A DNA stretch of 64,000 nt. Origin: DATKGL01 sp035510455. Lineage in GTDB: Bacteria > Patescibacteriota > Saccharimonadia > Saccharimonadales > UBA4665. Shown here piece after piece: positions 51,891 through 60,151 of the stretch. Numbering within the stretch: the stretch's first letter is position 1; every line of letters starts with the position of its first letter. The stretch covers positions 3,385-67,384 of the forward strand of contig DATKHB010000027.1 of the NCBI GenBank assembly GCA_035510455.1. The letters run 5' to 3'. The notes beneath the pieces are model-generated. The model searched no databases, was not told the DNA's origin, and saw nothing but the letters and a program-made list of their open reading frames with translations. A program made the position numbers and the translations under genes.

Positions 51891-52802
51891 CTAGCCGTGT
51901 CGATGAAATTTTTGGTGAACGCTCTTTAGGTGGGGATCGGTCACGTGTGTATAGATCTGAGTTGTTGCGATATTACTATGGCCCAGCATGGCCTGAACGC
52001 TTCTCAGATCAGCTCCGTTCATGATTAAATCGGTTGCGAAGCTGTGCCTTAGGGTATGAGGTGACACATGCTTAGTTATGCCAGCTAGAAGGGCATAACG
52101 GCCAACTAGACGCTGAATGCTTCTCGCCGTCAATCTGTGATAATTACCGCTTAAATCCACTTGCTTGCGACCACTGTATCTAATAAATAATGGTCTAGTG
52201 GTGTCTTTACGCATATCGAGGTATTTTTGTATCCAGTCAGCGGCCTCTTGGCTTATAAATATCGGACGATCCTTTTGGCCTTTGCCACGAACCATAAACT
52301 CACGACGCTTTAAATTGATATGATCCTTATCTAATCCCACCAATTCTGAAACTCTAAGCCCGCTTGAAAAAAGCAGCTCGAGTATAGCTCGATCCCTCAA
52401 CCCAGATATTTTATTGATATCAGGTTGCTTAAATACACGTTCCAGCTCTTCTGGGCTTAGAAAGGAAACTTGTTTACGCACGGTTCTCGCAAGCTCGACT
52501 TTATCTGGCGGCATACAACTAATATCGCGTTTTGAACAAAACTTAAGAAAACTTCTTAAAGCAATCAGGTGATAATTTTGAGTAGACTTTTGCAGTTCAT
52601 CGCTAACGTTAGTGCCCAATCTATTAAGCCAAAGTCGCCACTTGCGAACTAGCTCCGGGTCAATTGCCGACACTTTAATATCGCCGGCAAAGTCGGACAA
52701 GCGAGTTAAATAATGATCATAATTGGAGATCGTCTTTTGTGATCTGTTTTGTTCAATTTCCAAGTATTCTAGGAAGTCGGTTTTAGCTTTAGCGAATTGC
52801 AC
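51891..52802 (-). CDS. xerC: Tyrosine recombinase XerC/XerD
   Basis: This recombinase of 303 residues has an N-terminal SAM-like core-binding domain and a catalytic domain with Arg in SSGLRVSELVGLD, Lys in RGKGQKDR, His-x-x-Arg in HTLRHSFATDL, GHSNIATTQIYTHV and the Tyr nucleophile. Only one Xer protein is in the window, and with FtsK it probably resolves chromosome dimers. The start is GTG. TGtTATAAT (core 52809-52814, minus strand) lies 6 nt before it. Confidence 0.93.
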   Translation of the reverse strand: MQFAKAKTDFLEYLEIEQNRSQKTISNYDHYLTRLSDFAGDIKVSAIDPELVRKWRLWLNRLGTNVSDELQKSTQNYHLIALRSFLKFCSKRDISCMPPDKVELARTVRKQVSFLSPEELERVFKQPDINKISGLRDRAILELLFSSGLRVSELVGLDKDHINLKRREFMVRGKGQKDRPIFISQEAADWIQKYLDMRKDTTRPLFIRYSGRKQVDLSGNYHRLTARSIQRLVGRYALLAGITKHVSPHTLRHSFATDLIMNGADLRSVQAMLGHSNIATTQIYTHVTDPHLKSVHQKFHRHG

Positions 52803-52892
52803 ATAGAGATTATAACATTTTGCGACATCTAGTTATCTTCAATTAACCTATGTCATCTGGTACAATTACAGTAAATTAAATAAGGGAAATAC

Positions 52893-53408
52893 ATGGAAAG
52901 AACTTTTGTCATTCTGAAGCCTGATGCTCTACAAAGAGCAATTTCTGGAGAAATTGTCAGTCGTTTCGAGCGTGTGGGTCTAAAGATCATCGCCTTAAAG
53001 ATGGTTCACCCGGATAAGGACCACTATTATCATCACTATGAGAACATCGGGAAGATGGTTTCTCGAAGAGGTCAGAGCGCGTTTGATGTGACACTTGATT
53101 TTATGCAAATTGGTCCAGTAATCGTGATGGTTTTAGAAGGAGTAGAGGCTATAAGTTTAGTCCGAAAGATGGTCGGTACCACCGAACCCAAGAGCGCATT
53201 GCCGGGGACAGTCAGAGGAGATTATGCACATATAAGCTTTGACTATGCTAATAGTGAAGGTGTAACAATACCTAATCTTGTACATGCTTCGGGCGATAAA
53301 GCTGATGCCGATAAGGAGATAGCTCACTGGTTTTCTAAAGATGAGATCTTTGATTACGACACAGTCCATAGTAAGTACACGATAGTTAATATGACTAATA
53401 AGAAATAA
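52893..53408 (+). CDS. ndk: Nucleoside diphosphate kinase
   Basis: Ndk (171 residues) moves gamma-phosphate from ATP to NDPs. It starts with MERTFVILKPDALQR and holds LPGTVRGDYA and the catalytic His in NLVHASG (about residue 130). It is longer than common bacterial enzymes (about 140), mainly because of added segments around residues 50-75 and 115-130. TGgTACAAT precedes the gene with a leader of about 25 nt. Confidence 0.94.
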   Translation: MERTFVILKPDALQRAISGEIVSRFERVGLKIIALKMVHPDKDHYYHHYENIGKMVSRRGQSAFDVTLDFMQIGPVIVMVLEGVEAISLVRKMVGTTEPKSALPGTVRGDYAHISFDYANSEGVTIPNLVHASGDKADADKEIAHWFSKDEIFDYDTVHSKYTIVNMTNKK

Positions 53409-53414
53409 ATTTGC

Positions 53415-53489
53415 GCCCCTGTAGTTCAATGGATAAAACAACTCCGTCCTAAGGAGAAGCTCCACGTTCGAATCGTGGTGGGGGCACCA
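53415..53489 (+). tRNA. tRNA-Arg (CCU anticodon)
   Basis: The acceptor arms GCCCCTG and TGGGGGC pair with G-T wobbles near the inner end. The anticodon loop GTCCTAA is closed by CTCC/GGAG and carries anticodon CCT. The T-arm is CCACG-TTCGAAT-CGTGG. A is the discriminator and CCA is encoded (53487-53489). The D-arm is weak but contains the GG of the D-loop. Confidence 0.9.
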
Positions 53490-53539
53490 ATTGATATCTA
53501 ACTAGTTTTTCAATCATTTTATAGGTTACAATAACGGCT

Positions 53540-54100
53540 ATGGCTACAAAGTATTTTGCTGATCAATTCGATGACGAGGAGGTGTTGTTTGTCTTTAGAA
53601 AACACCCAATTGTTATGCGAAAAGGTTTAGTCTTTGGTATGTTAGCTATATTGGTTGGTTTGTTGCCGGCCGCCATAAAACCAAGTTTGGGTTTTGGCTG
53701 GTTCTTTGGAGGGGTAGGAGCTGGTTTTCTATTAGGCATTCTGATAATGCTGCCTTATTGGATAACTTGGCACTATAGCGTATTCATCGTTACAGATAAG
53801 CGGCTTATTCAGATAACTCAAAAGGGCTTCCTGCATCGAGCAGTAGTTGACATGGGCTTAAACCAAATACAGATGATCAACTATCAAATCGCCGGTCTCG
53901 AGGAAACTTTACTGGGTTTTGGTACAATAGTTATGCAAACATTTGTAGGAGACTTGGTTATTCATACGGTTCATCATCCCGCTAAGATCCAAAAGAAATT
54001 ACTAGAAATATTAAGAGAGAGGGGAATAGTAGCTAATCAGTTTCCAGCGATGGAAGACGATGTGGAGAATGCTGACCTTGAGCAAGAGAATGAAGCATAA
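53540..54100 (+). CDS. Membrane protein with bacterial PH domain
   Basis: This 186-residue protein has two membrane helices (GLVFGMLAILVGLLPAAI and FFGGVGAGFLLGILIMLPYW) and a bacterial PH domain (HYSVFIVTDKRLIQITQKGF, IQMINYQIAGLEETLLGFG). This resembles the YdbS/DUF304 type. Function is unknown. TACAAT (53527-53532) lies 7 nt before the ATG, so the gene is probably leaderless. It overlaps the next start. Confidence 0.75.
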   Translation: MATKYFADQFDDEEVLFVFRKHPIVMRKGLVFGMLAILVGLLPAAIKPSLGFGWFFGGVGAGFLLGILIMLPYWITWHYSVFIVTDKRLIQITQKGFLHRAVVDMGLNQIQMINYQIAGLEETLLGFGTIVMQTFVGDLVIHTVHHPAKIQKKLLEILRERGIVANQFPAMEDDVENADLEQENEA

Positions 54101-55169
54101 CGCAAAAAAAATATTATCCAAGATACCAGTCCGTCGAAAAAAGAAAGATGTAGCTGCGAGATTCGATGAGGCGGTTCAAAATCTACCAAAAATTACTAAC
54201 GATACGGTCTCGGAACACCGTGAAGAAGTCCTGTCCACTGCGCGCAAGTATATATATCCACTTCAACATTCAAAACATCGTATAGTTGTTATATCAACCA
54301 TATTATTTACGCTAGTCGTGCTATTGTTCTTTTCTTATTGCGGACTGGCTCTCTATAGATTCCAGTCTAATTCTGGGTTTATCTATGGGGTTACACAAGT
54401 CATACCTTTCCCGATAGCAAAGGCTGGCCCAAGCTATGTATCTTATGATAGCTATCTCTTTGAACTTAGGCATTACACGCACTACTATCAAACTCAGCAA
54501 GGCATTAACTTTAATAGCCCAGCAGGTAAGGACCAGCTCAACAGCTTTAAGCATCAGGCATTACGGGAGGTGATTGCAGACGCATTTGTTAAGCAATTAG
54601 CTAGTAGAAACAATGTATCGGTCTCTAGCCAACAGCTAAATAACGAAGTTGATCTAATACGCTACCAAGACGGATTAAGTAATAATGAAAAAGAATTTGA
54701 GGACGTACTAAGCCAATTTTGGGGATGGACGGTGGCTGATTTTAAGCAAGAACTAAAACAACAACTCCTAAGCCAGGATGTAGTAGCAAAATTAGATACA
54801 GCGACCAATCAACGCGCTCAGTCAGTTTTGGCGGCTCTTCAAAACGGGGCAGACTTCGGGACACTGGCTGGTGAGTACTCTGATGACACAACGACCAAGA
54901 GCAACGGAGGCCAATTCAGCTTCTTGATCACCCAAACAACGCGCAACCTCTCTCCGCAGACCCTAAACACTATTTTGAATCTTAAACCAGGTCAGATATC
55001 TGGGATAATTAATATCGGTAATGCACTAGAAATAGATAAGGTGATATCTACTACCAACGGAAACATACAAGCCGCTCATATATTGTTTAATTTTAATAGC
55101 ATCAATACTTACTTACAGCCCCTAGAGGCTAAAGAAAAAATCCATACCTATATAAAGCTTCCCGCTTAG
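54090..55169 (+). CDS. Membrane-anchored parvulin-type peptidyl-prolyl isomerase
   Basis: This 359-residue protein has a basic cytoplasmic part, one membrane helix (ISTILFTLVVLLFFSYCGLA) and an extracytoplasmic SurA/PrsA-like chaperone domain. A parvulin domain follows (ALQNGADFGTLAGEYSDDTT, then LKPGQISGIINIG). It probably folds exported proteins such as pilus or propeller proteins. I chose the ATG at 54090 (11-nt overlap, ATGAAGCATAA); ATGs at 54060 and 54069 are also in frame. Confidence 0.8.
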   Translation: MKHNAKKILSKIPVRRKKKDVAARFDEAVQNLPKITNDTVSEHREEVLSTARKYIYPLQHSKHRIVVISTILFTLVVLLFFSYCGLALYRFQSNSGFIYGVTQVIPFPIAKAGPSYVSYDSYLFELRHYTHYYQTQQGINFNSPAGKDQLNSFKHQALREVIADAFVKQLASRNNVSVSSQQLNNEVDLIRYQDGLSNNEKEFEDVLSQFWGWTVADFKQELKQQLLSQDVVAKLDTATNQRAQSVLAALQNGADFGTLAGEYSDDTTTKSNGGQFSFLITQTTRNLSPQTLNTILNLKPGQISGIINIGNALEIDKVISTTNGNIQAAHILFNFNSINTYLQPLEAKEKIHTYIKLPA

Positions 55170-55237
55170 TTAAGTTTGATTTTTACGGGTTAGGCTGATA
55201 TGATGACCTCTGTTCTAGGCTTCATTATTTATACTAT

Positions 55238-55314
55238 GGGCTCGTGGTGTAGTGGCCTAACATGCCTCCCTGTCACGGAGGAGATCGCCGGTTCAAATCC
55301 GGTCGAGCCCGCCA
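55238..55314 (+). tRNA. tRNA-Asp (GUC anticodon)
   Basis: The acceptor GGGCTCG pairs with CGAGCCC, the anticodon stem CCTCC/GGAGG closes a loop with GTC, and the T-arm is GCCGG-TTCAAAT-CCGGT. G is the discriminator and CCA is encoded (55312-55314). The D-arm GTGTAGTGGCCTAAC is normal. The 3' half overlaps the reading frame of the serine recombinase on the other strand and marks the island boundary. Confidence 0.95.
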
Positions 55315-56772
55315 ATCTGCATTTTGAGAGCACTCTGCGATTACATCAAAGGGTGCTTTTAGATTAGAAACGAGCTTTTTATCGTGTATTTCCAAGTTAG
55401 ATAGTAGAAACCGCAATAGCTTTGATTTTAAGGCTGCTTTCGAACTTTGGAACAACTTAGGGGCTTTTGCAGCTATCTCTAACAGATACGAGCTGGTCAA
55501 CATAAAGGATTTGTCGTTATGCGTTAGGCTCATTAGCTGCTCGTCTAATTGCTCTTGCCGAGCCTTATAGTCTTTAACATATTCGTCATAGTCAGTGAGA
55601 GTAATACGCCCGTCGAGCCTGTCCTCGTATAAAACACGCAGCTTTTTCTGTATTGTGTCGTATTCGGCACGGGTTTGTTCTATGGCGTTGGCGTAGTAAA
55701 GCTGCTGGTTATCGTGGTGCTTACGCAGCTCGTCAATCACATAACTGATTATGTCCTCGTTCATTTCCAGCTTGCCGACAAGCTCGGCTATCTGTGGCAC
55801 AAGCTCACTTTCTTTGATATGCACCTGTTTGCACGGACCTTTGCCCTTGCTGCAATGCATATAAACCTTACCTTTGGCCGTATAGGACGACACACTACAA
55901 CCGCAACTACCGCATTTGAGCAGCCCGTTAAACGTGTAATCGGTAGCTTGGGTCTTAGTTTTGTTATTGGTGCGTTGGTCATTTACTGCTTGCACTTTAT
56001 CGTATAGCTTACGGCTGATAAGCGGTTCATATTTGTGTGTGTAGAGTTTGTTGCTATATCGCATAACGCCGTGATAGAACGGGTTTTTAAGTATCTGCTC
56101 GACGTGGCGTTGGCACATCAGGTTTTGCTTTGGCGTATTGTTCCGTAAGCCTTGCTCACGCAACTCGGCGGCAATGGCACGATATGGCTTACCAAGTGAC
56201 CGCATTTGAAAGGCTTTAATTATATACGGTGCTCTGGCAGCGTCTTGCACAATGGTCGTTTCTTTATCGCTAATACGCTGATTAAGATAGCCAATGGGTG
56301 CTTTACCAGGCCACTCGCCGTCATGTAGCTTTTGCTCAAAGCGACGCTTCACGTTATCTCTAATGCTGTCGGAGTAGTATTTTGCCAGCACAACTCCAAT
56401 ACCGAGCCTAAACAAGTCGGACGCTGGCGAGTTTTTGTGAACAAACAAATTGTCCGACGGAAAGTGTAACTCTATTTTGCCAGCCTCACGCAGCTTGTTC
56501 AGTGCTTTTACCTCGTTTTGGTGCAAGTCACGGCTAAAGCGGTCTATCTTGTCAAAGACGACAATGCTTTCTGCTGGATATGCCTGAATTGCTTTTACAA
56601 TCTCTGCAAACTCGGTTCGAGTGTCCTTGTAGGCTGTTTCGTCAAACTCAAATAACTCGTAATCATAGCCTTGCTGCTCGGCGTATGCCTTAATTCGCAT
56701 TACCTGGGCAGGTAAGGCTTGGCGTTGGTCTACGTCCGATACTCTGGCTATCAAAAATGCTTTAGTTTTCAT
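55273..56772 (-). CDS. Large serine recombinase (integrase)
   Basis: This 499-residue protein has the resolvase catalytic domain (IARVSDVDQRQALPAQ, with the nucleophilic Ser at about residue 12, and FDKIDRFSRDL), a recombinase domain (IGYLNQRIS to NPFYHGVMRYSNKL), a zinc ribbon (KCGSCGCSVSS ... HCSKGKGPC) and a coiled coil of about 70 residues. The last 14 codons lie inside tRNA-Asp on the opposite strand (tail RARPDLNRRSPP). That tail depends on the integration junction. AAGGGA and an upstream TATAAT precede the ATG. It likely integrates and excises the island. Confidence 0.92.
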   Translation of the reverse strand: MKTKAFLIARVSDVDQRQALPAQVMRIKAYAEQQGYDYELFEFDETAYKDTRTEFAEIVKAIQAYPAESIVVFDKIDRFSRDLHQNEVKALNKLREAGKIELHFPSDNLFVHKNSPASDLFRLGIGVVLAKYYSDSIRDNVKRRFEQKLHDGEWPGKAPIGYLNQRISDKETTIVQDAARAPYIIKAFQMRSLGKPYRAIAAELREQGLRNNTPKQNLMCQRHVEQILKNPFYHGVMRYSNKLYTHKYEPLISRKLYDKVQAVNDQRTNNKTKTQATDYTFNGLLKCGSCGCSVSSYTAKGKVYMHCSKGKGPCKQVHIKESELVPQIAELVGKLEMNEDIISYVIDELRKHHDNQQLYYANAIEQTRAEYDTIQKKLRVLYEDRLDGRITLTDYDEYVKDYKARQEQLDEQLMSLTHNDKSFMLTSSYLLEIAAKAPKLFQSSKAALKSKLLRFLLSNLEIHDKKLVSNLKAPFDVIAECSQNADWRARPDLNRRSPP

Positions 56773-56822
56773 ATGTGTCCCTTCTCTTTAATTATATAAC
56801 ATTTAGTAACAACAAGTAACAA

Positions 56823-57944
56823 TTATAAATTGCCCTTAATCTGGTCCATGTGGGTAGGTTCAAACTGCTCAAGCATTGTATTTATGCCGAGTATTGTTTT
56901 GTATTGAACCTTTTTAGGCTGCTTAGTAAGCGGCTTTAGCCTGGACCAAGCGTGTTTGCCAAAACGGTCCTCAAACATTGTCCTAACGTGCCGCTGCTCA
57001 CTCTTGGTTAGGAGCAACATCATACCGAGCCGTGCGGCTGCCTGTGTTGGCCCTGTAAGCCCATCTGACTGCAATATGTTGGCCAGCAGCTTGTCGGGGT
57101 CGTCGGTATCTAGTGCTAGCTTTGGTAAGTTGCTAAAAAAGTTTTGCCAGTGGTGTTGCAGCAGTGCCTTTGACAGGGTGACAGAGTAAACGCTCTTAAA
57201 GGTTAATGGTTTATCAAAACCGACGGCTGCTAAAGCGTCTGTAATCTTTCTTTTGCCATTTAGCCTTACCTCATACCGCATAACTGCAACGGGCTGTTGC
57301 CGAGCTAACTGGTCTAGCAAGTCGAGCTGCACAAAGTTATCTTTTTCTTGTGCTCGCTTTTCGCTGGTCTTGGCTTGCCGCAAGTCTGCCAGCTTGTCGT
57401 AAATAGCAATGTCTAACGAGTTAGTATGGACGTGTAACACATAACCGCCATTACGAAAGTTAGTATCTTGCACGTCGTAGGTTTTGCTTATATCAGCGGT
57501 GCGTAACATTTGCAGAACAGCCGAGCAGGACGTGTAATCGTTAAACACAAAGTTTTTGCTGTAATGCAAAGCCCGAACATCTGCCGTTTCAAGCTGTTTT
57601 GTAAAAAGCCAAACGCCCATTTCTTTAAGCGTTTCCTGTAACTGCTTAATGACCAGGTTATAGTCTGCGTCGGTTAGCTCATCAAAGTTGTTGCCAAACG
57701 CAATCTTAGGCAGAGACAGCTCAATCGCAAGTTCATAGGCAGCTCGTTTGTAGCCTCTTGGTCGCTGGGTATATGTCAGGCGAGGCTGGTATTTACCGAG
57801 CTTTTTAAACGCTGCCGATGGGTTAGCAACAGCCTTAAAGTAGCCATAGTAGTCGGGTCTACAAGCGTCAAGCGTCGGCTGAAAGTTGGCCCGTGAGTAA
57901 AGCGGTTTGTCCATTTTTATCACTAGCTTTATGGTGTCTATCAT
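56823..57944 (-). CDS. Rolling-circle replication initiator, phage gpII/gpX-like
   Basis: This 373-residue protein begins MIDTIKLVIKM, the usual opening of filamentous-phage type replication initiators. It has ELSLPKIAFGNNFDELTDAD near 90, LHYSKNFVFNDYTS, and a C-terminal domain including HTNSLDIAIYDKLADL. These features match the CRI/gpII family that nicks the plus origin. I chose the ATG at 57944; AAAGGA (57955-57960) lies 10 nt upstream. An ATG at 57950 is possible. It overlaps the SpoVG-like gene by 77 nt. Confidence 0.65.
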   Translation of the reverse strand: MIDTIKLVIKMDKPLYSRANFQPTLDACRPDYYGYFKAVANPSAAFKKLGKYQPRLTYTQRPRGYKRAAYELAIELSLPKIAFGNNFDELTDADYNLVIKQLQETLKEMGVWLFTKQLETADVRALHYSKNFVFNDYTSCSAVLQMLRTADISKTYDVQDTNFRNGGYVLHVHTNSLDIAIYDKLADLRQAKTSEKRAQEKDNFVQLDLLDQLARQQPVAVMRYEVRLNGKRKITDALAAVGFDKPLTFKSVYSVTLSKALLQHHWQNFFSNLPKLALDTDDPDKLLANILQSDGLTGPTQAAARLGMMLLLTKSEQRHVRTMFEDRFGKHAWSRLKPLTKQPKKVQYKTILGINTMLEQFEPTHMDQIKGNL

Positions 57945-58212
57945 TTTCATCACGTCCTTTAAAAAGTTGTTGGCACTTTTCAATCACTGCTTGCTCAATC
58001 AGCTTGCCAACGTCCCTGTTTATAGGGTGGTAGAGGTTTAACTCTTTGTTGCCGAGCTTTTTGGTCGGGTATGTAATCCGAAGCGTGCCGTCTAAGCGGC
58101 TATGTACGCCAATAGAGCCGAGGTAGAGGCTGTCATCTATGACTACGCTGGCAAACGCTACTAAACCGTTATTTGGCTTTACAGGCACTACGTTTACCTC
58201 GCTAACTAACAT
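57868..58212 (-). CDS. SpoVG-like protein
   Basis: This 114-residue protein has the SpoVG core: SEVNVVPVKPNNGLVAFASV, then IDDSLYLGSIGVHS, ITYPTKKLGNKELNLYHPIN and an ending helix (KLIEQAVIEKCQQLF). SpoVG proteins bind nucleic acid and occur both on chromosomes and on plasmids or phages. A tail of about 30 residues overlaps the initiator gene in another frame. AAGAGGA precedes the ATG at 58212, which overlaps the upstream stop by 11 nt. Confidence 0.7.
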   Translation of the reverse strand: MLVSEVNVVPVKPNNGLVAFASVVIDDSLYLGSIGVHSRLDGTLRITYPTKKLGNKELNLYHPINRDVGKLIEQAVIEKCQQLFKGRDENDRHHKASDKNGQTALLTGQLSADA

Positions 58213-58504
58213 TGCAATCCTCTTGGCACTCTGGCGTTTTGCACGGGCCTTCAAGTAGCAAGCTAATGTAGGCTCTTATTGCTCGCATTTGTTTATGGTC
58301 TAGCTCGCTGATTAACGACCTAATATGGTTTGAGGTTGCTTGGCTGCCGATAATGGCTCGCAAATAACCCTCTGCTTCTTTAGCAATCTGCTCAACCTCA
58401 TCTATTTCGGCGTTCCAAATAATCATCTTGGCAGCTTGTAGGCGGCACTCATTGCACCAGGCTAAAACCGTGTCAGCTATTGCTTGTTTGCTCTCATCGC
58501 TCAT
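58202..58504 (-). CDS. Small helical protein of the island
   Basis: I do not recognise this 100-residue protein. It is predicted mainly helical, with SKQAIADTVLAWCNECRLQA near the N-terminus and a C-terminal CKTPECQEDC cysteine cluster that could bind metal. I chose the ATG at 58504 after AAAGGA (58514-58519); it overlaps the upstream small gene by 11 nt. ATG codons at 58510 and 58549 are in frame. Confidence 0.55.
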   Translation of the reverse strand: MSDESKQAIADTVLAWCNECRLQAAKMIIWNAEIDEVEQIAKEAEGYLRAIIGSQATSNHIRSLISELDHKQMRAIRAYISLLLEGPCKTPECQEDCNVS

Positions 58505-58661
58505 TTTCATCAATCCTTTCTTGCTCTTTAAGTTCCAGGTCCATTTCAATTAGCACGTCAAAGTAGCCAACTAAGTTGGCTGTTGCCAGTTCGTCTCGAC
58601 CAAGCTCGGCAATAAAGTCTTGCAAAGCGACGGGGTTAGGTTGCTGGTTACTTTGGTGCAT
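58494..58661 (-). CDS. Small acidic protein (55 aa)
   Basis: This 55-residue open frame reads through LQDFIAELGRDELATANLVG and ends in a Glu/Arg-rich helix. No family is recognised. An in-frame ATG at 58670 is an alternative start. It overlaps the next gene by 11 nt in the same ATGNNNNNTGA manner as neighbours, which supports coding. It would be the first gene of a small-SpoVG-initiator operon. Confidence 0.5.
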   Translation of the reverse strand: MHQSNQQPNPVALQDFIAELGRDELATANLVGYFDVLIEMDLELKEQERIDENER

Positions 58662-58721
58662 AGTAACCATTAAGACGACCCTGTCGTTTAACAGAGTTTA
58701 AACTGGTGGAAAACTACGTTT

Positions 58722-59891
58722 TTACAGATTAGAGAGGTAGTTTGGATTTATATAGACCCTGTAATCCAAGAGCACAAAAAACTCGACCATTTGACCTTTT
58801 GTAGCAACGGCTATTTTGCCGTTTAAGGCCGTGATGTAACCTTTGATAATGCTATTAAACTGTTCTTCATTGCCGTCCATATCAAGCCGCATACCAAAAG
58901 CCTCAAGCATAAAGTCCGCAATGTCCCACTTTTTGACAAAGTTAGCTACTGAGCTAACAAATAAGTCCACGAACTTTGCCTGTTTTGAGCTACGTTGAAC
59001 ATCTACCTCATAACCTTTAAGCACTAGTTTTGAGCTTTCATATCTAAACCTTGCGTCGGCAAAGGCAATCTTTGACAGGCCACTAGGTAGCTGGTTCTTA
59101 ATCAGGCTCTTTACCTTTGCCAACTCGCTGCGGGTGGCGTGTAATTCGGTAAACAGTAGGTCGAGCTTTGCCGTGCTTATAAGCTGGTAATCGTCGTTAA
59201 TCCGCTTTGTGCGGCTGGTATCGCTAACAATGGCAACATTGCCGTCACGGTCAATAACATCTATCACATCAACGTCAATTACCTCTGTTGGCGTAAACCG
59301 TGCCAGGCTCATACCGAGTGAGGCTATATCAACACTAAGAGCCTTAATAATCCTGTCGCTAAAGAGTTGCATATCGGCAAACAGGCTGCGGGTTATATTG
59401 GTGGCATTTATGGCTTGAGCAAATGATTGGCTGGCAAGTATACCTGTAACGGCTAGGCTTTTCTGCAAACCGACAAGCTGTCGGCTCGGTAATATAAGGT
59501 TTGAGCGTAGGGTGTCGGTAGCAAGTGCCATTTTGCTAATATCCTCTAAGATACGGCTCGTTGGTAGCATATTTATCGCCCTAAACACTGCCGTAAAGTC
59601 GTATTGTGCATTGAGACGTGACATAAGCTCGGCTGCCATTTTATCGGCCTGTTCAAGCTGCTTTAGCTGTGTTGGTGTAAGTAGATTAGGGTCTTTTTTG
59701 GCTAATTCTTGCCACTCACGCAGGGTTAAGCCTTTGTGGTATTTAGGGTTGTCAAGGTTTAAGATATGAGGCTTTGACGTAACAGTAAGCTCAACGGGCT
59801 TTGTCTCTCGTTGCTTTGGCGATGACTTACGAGCCGCTTTAGGTTGCGGCTTTTTATTGGGTTTATCAGGCTGTTTGTCGTATTTTTTCAT
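58722..59891 (-). CDS. Hypothetical island protein
   Basis: I do not recognise this 389-residue protein. The first 40 residues are Lys/Pro-rich and disordered. A helical region follows (LTLREWQELAKKDPNLLTPT, then LKQLEQADKMAAELMSRL), then a long helical part and a beta-rich middle with acidic TPTEVIDVDVIDVIDRDG. The C-terminus (KFVDLFVSSVANFVKKWDIA) is again helical. No transmembrane helix is seen. GGAAAG precedes the ATG. It is divergent from the AlpA-like gene (74 nt apart). Confidence 0.6.
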   Translation of the reverse strand: MKKYDKQPDKPNKKPQPKAARKSSPKQRETKPVELTVTSKPHILNLDNPKYHKGLTLREWQELAKKDPNLLTPTQLKQLEQADKMAAELMSRLNAQYDFTAVFRAINMLPTSRILEDISKMALATDTLRSNLILPSRQLVGLQKSLAVTGILASQSFAQAINATNITRSLFADMQLFSDRIIKALSVDIASLGMSLARFTPTEVIDVDVIDVIDRDGNVAIVSDTSRTKRINDDYQLISTAKLDLLFTELHATRSELAKVKSLIKNQLPSGLSKIAFADARFRYESSKLVLKGYEVDVQRSSKQAKFVDLFVSSVANFVKKWDIADFMLEAFGMRLDMDGNEEQFNSIIKGYITALNGKIAVATKGQMVEFFVLLDYRVYINPNYLSNL

Positions 59892-59965
59892 CACGTCTTT
59901 CCAAAAACTACACTATCGCAGCTACTCACACTCTTGTATGATAATGGTATCAAGTGTGAGGTTAT

Positions 59966-60151
59966 ATGTCACAAAAAGATTTACCAGAATTGCTAACACT
60001 AAAACAGGCTTGCGAGCTATTGCAGGTGCACCCAAACACGCTGCGTAACTGGGATAAGTCTGGCACGCTCAAGGCTATTCGTATTGGTGAACGTGGTTTA
60101 CGACGCTACAGAAAAGCTGATTTATTAAAGTTTACGGAACATAAAAAATGA
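59966..60151 (+). CDS. AlpA/excisionase-type DNA-binding protein
   Basis: This 61-residue protein is one MerR-like helix-turn-helix: LLTLKQACELLQVHPNTLRN, then WDKSGTLKAIRIGERGLRR and YRKADLLKF. This is the pattern of excisionases and AlpA regulators of mobile elements. GAGG lies 5 nt before the ATG. It overlaps the HD gene by ATGA. It may control excision or the downstream operon. Confidence 0.8.
   Translation: MSQKDLPELLTLKQACELLQVHPNTLRNWDKSGTLKAIRIGERGLRRYRKADLLKFTEHKK

Noticed and set aside
53491..53532. TTGATA at 53491 as -35 box of the PH-domain gene
   Set aside because: Distance to the -10 is 30 nt, too long for a sigma-70 promoter.
55273..55314. Recombinase C-terminus RARPDLNRRSPP as a functional conserved motif
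   Set aside because: It is simply the reverse reading of tRNA-Asp. Similar tails in other integrases arise the same way.
55675..56007. Open frame of 110 codons on the plus strand inside the serine recombinase
   Set aside because: It lies fully antisense to clear recombinase coding sequence including the zinc ribbon, and has no promoter or ribosome binding site of its own.
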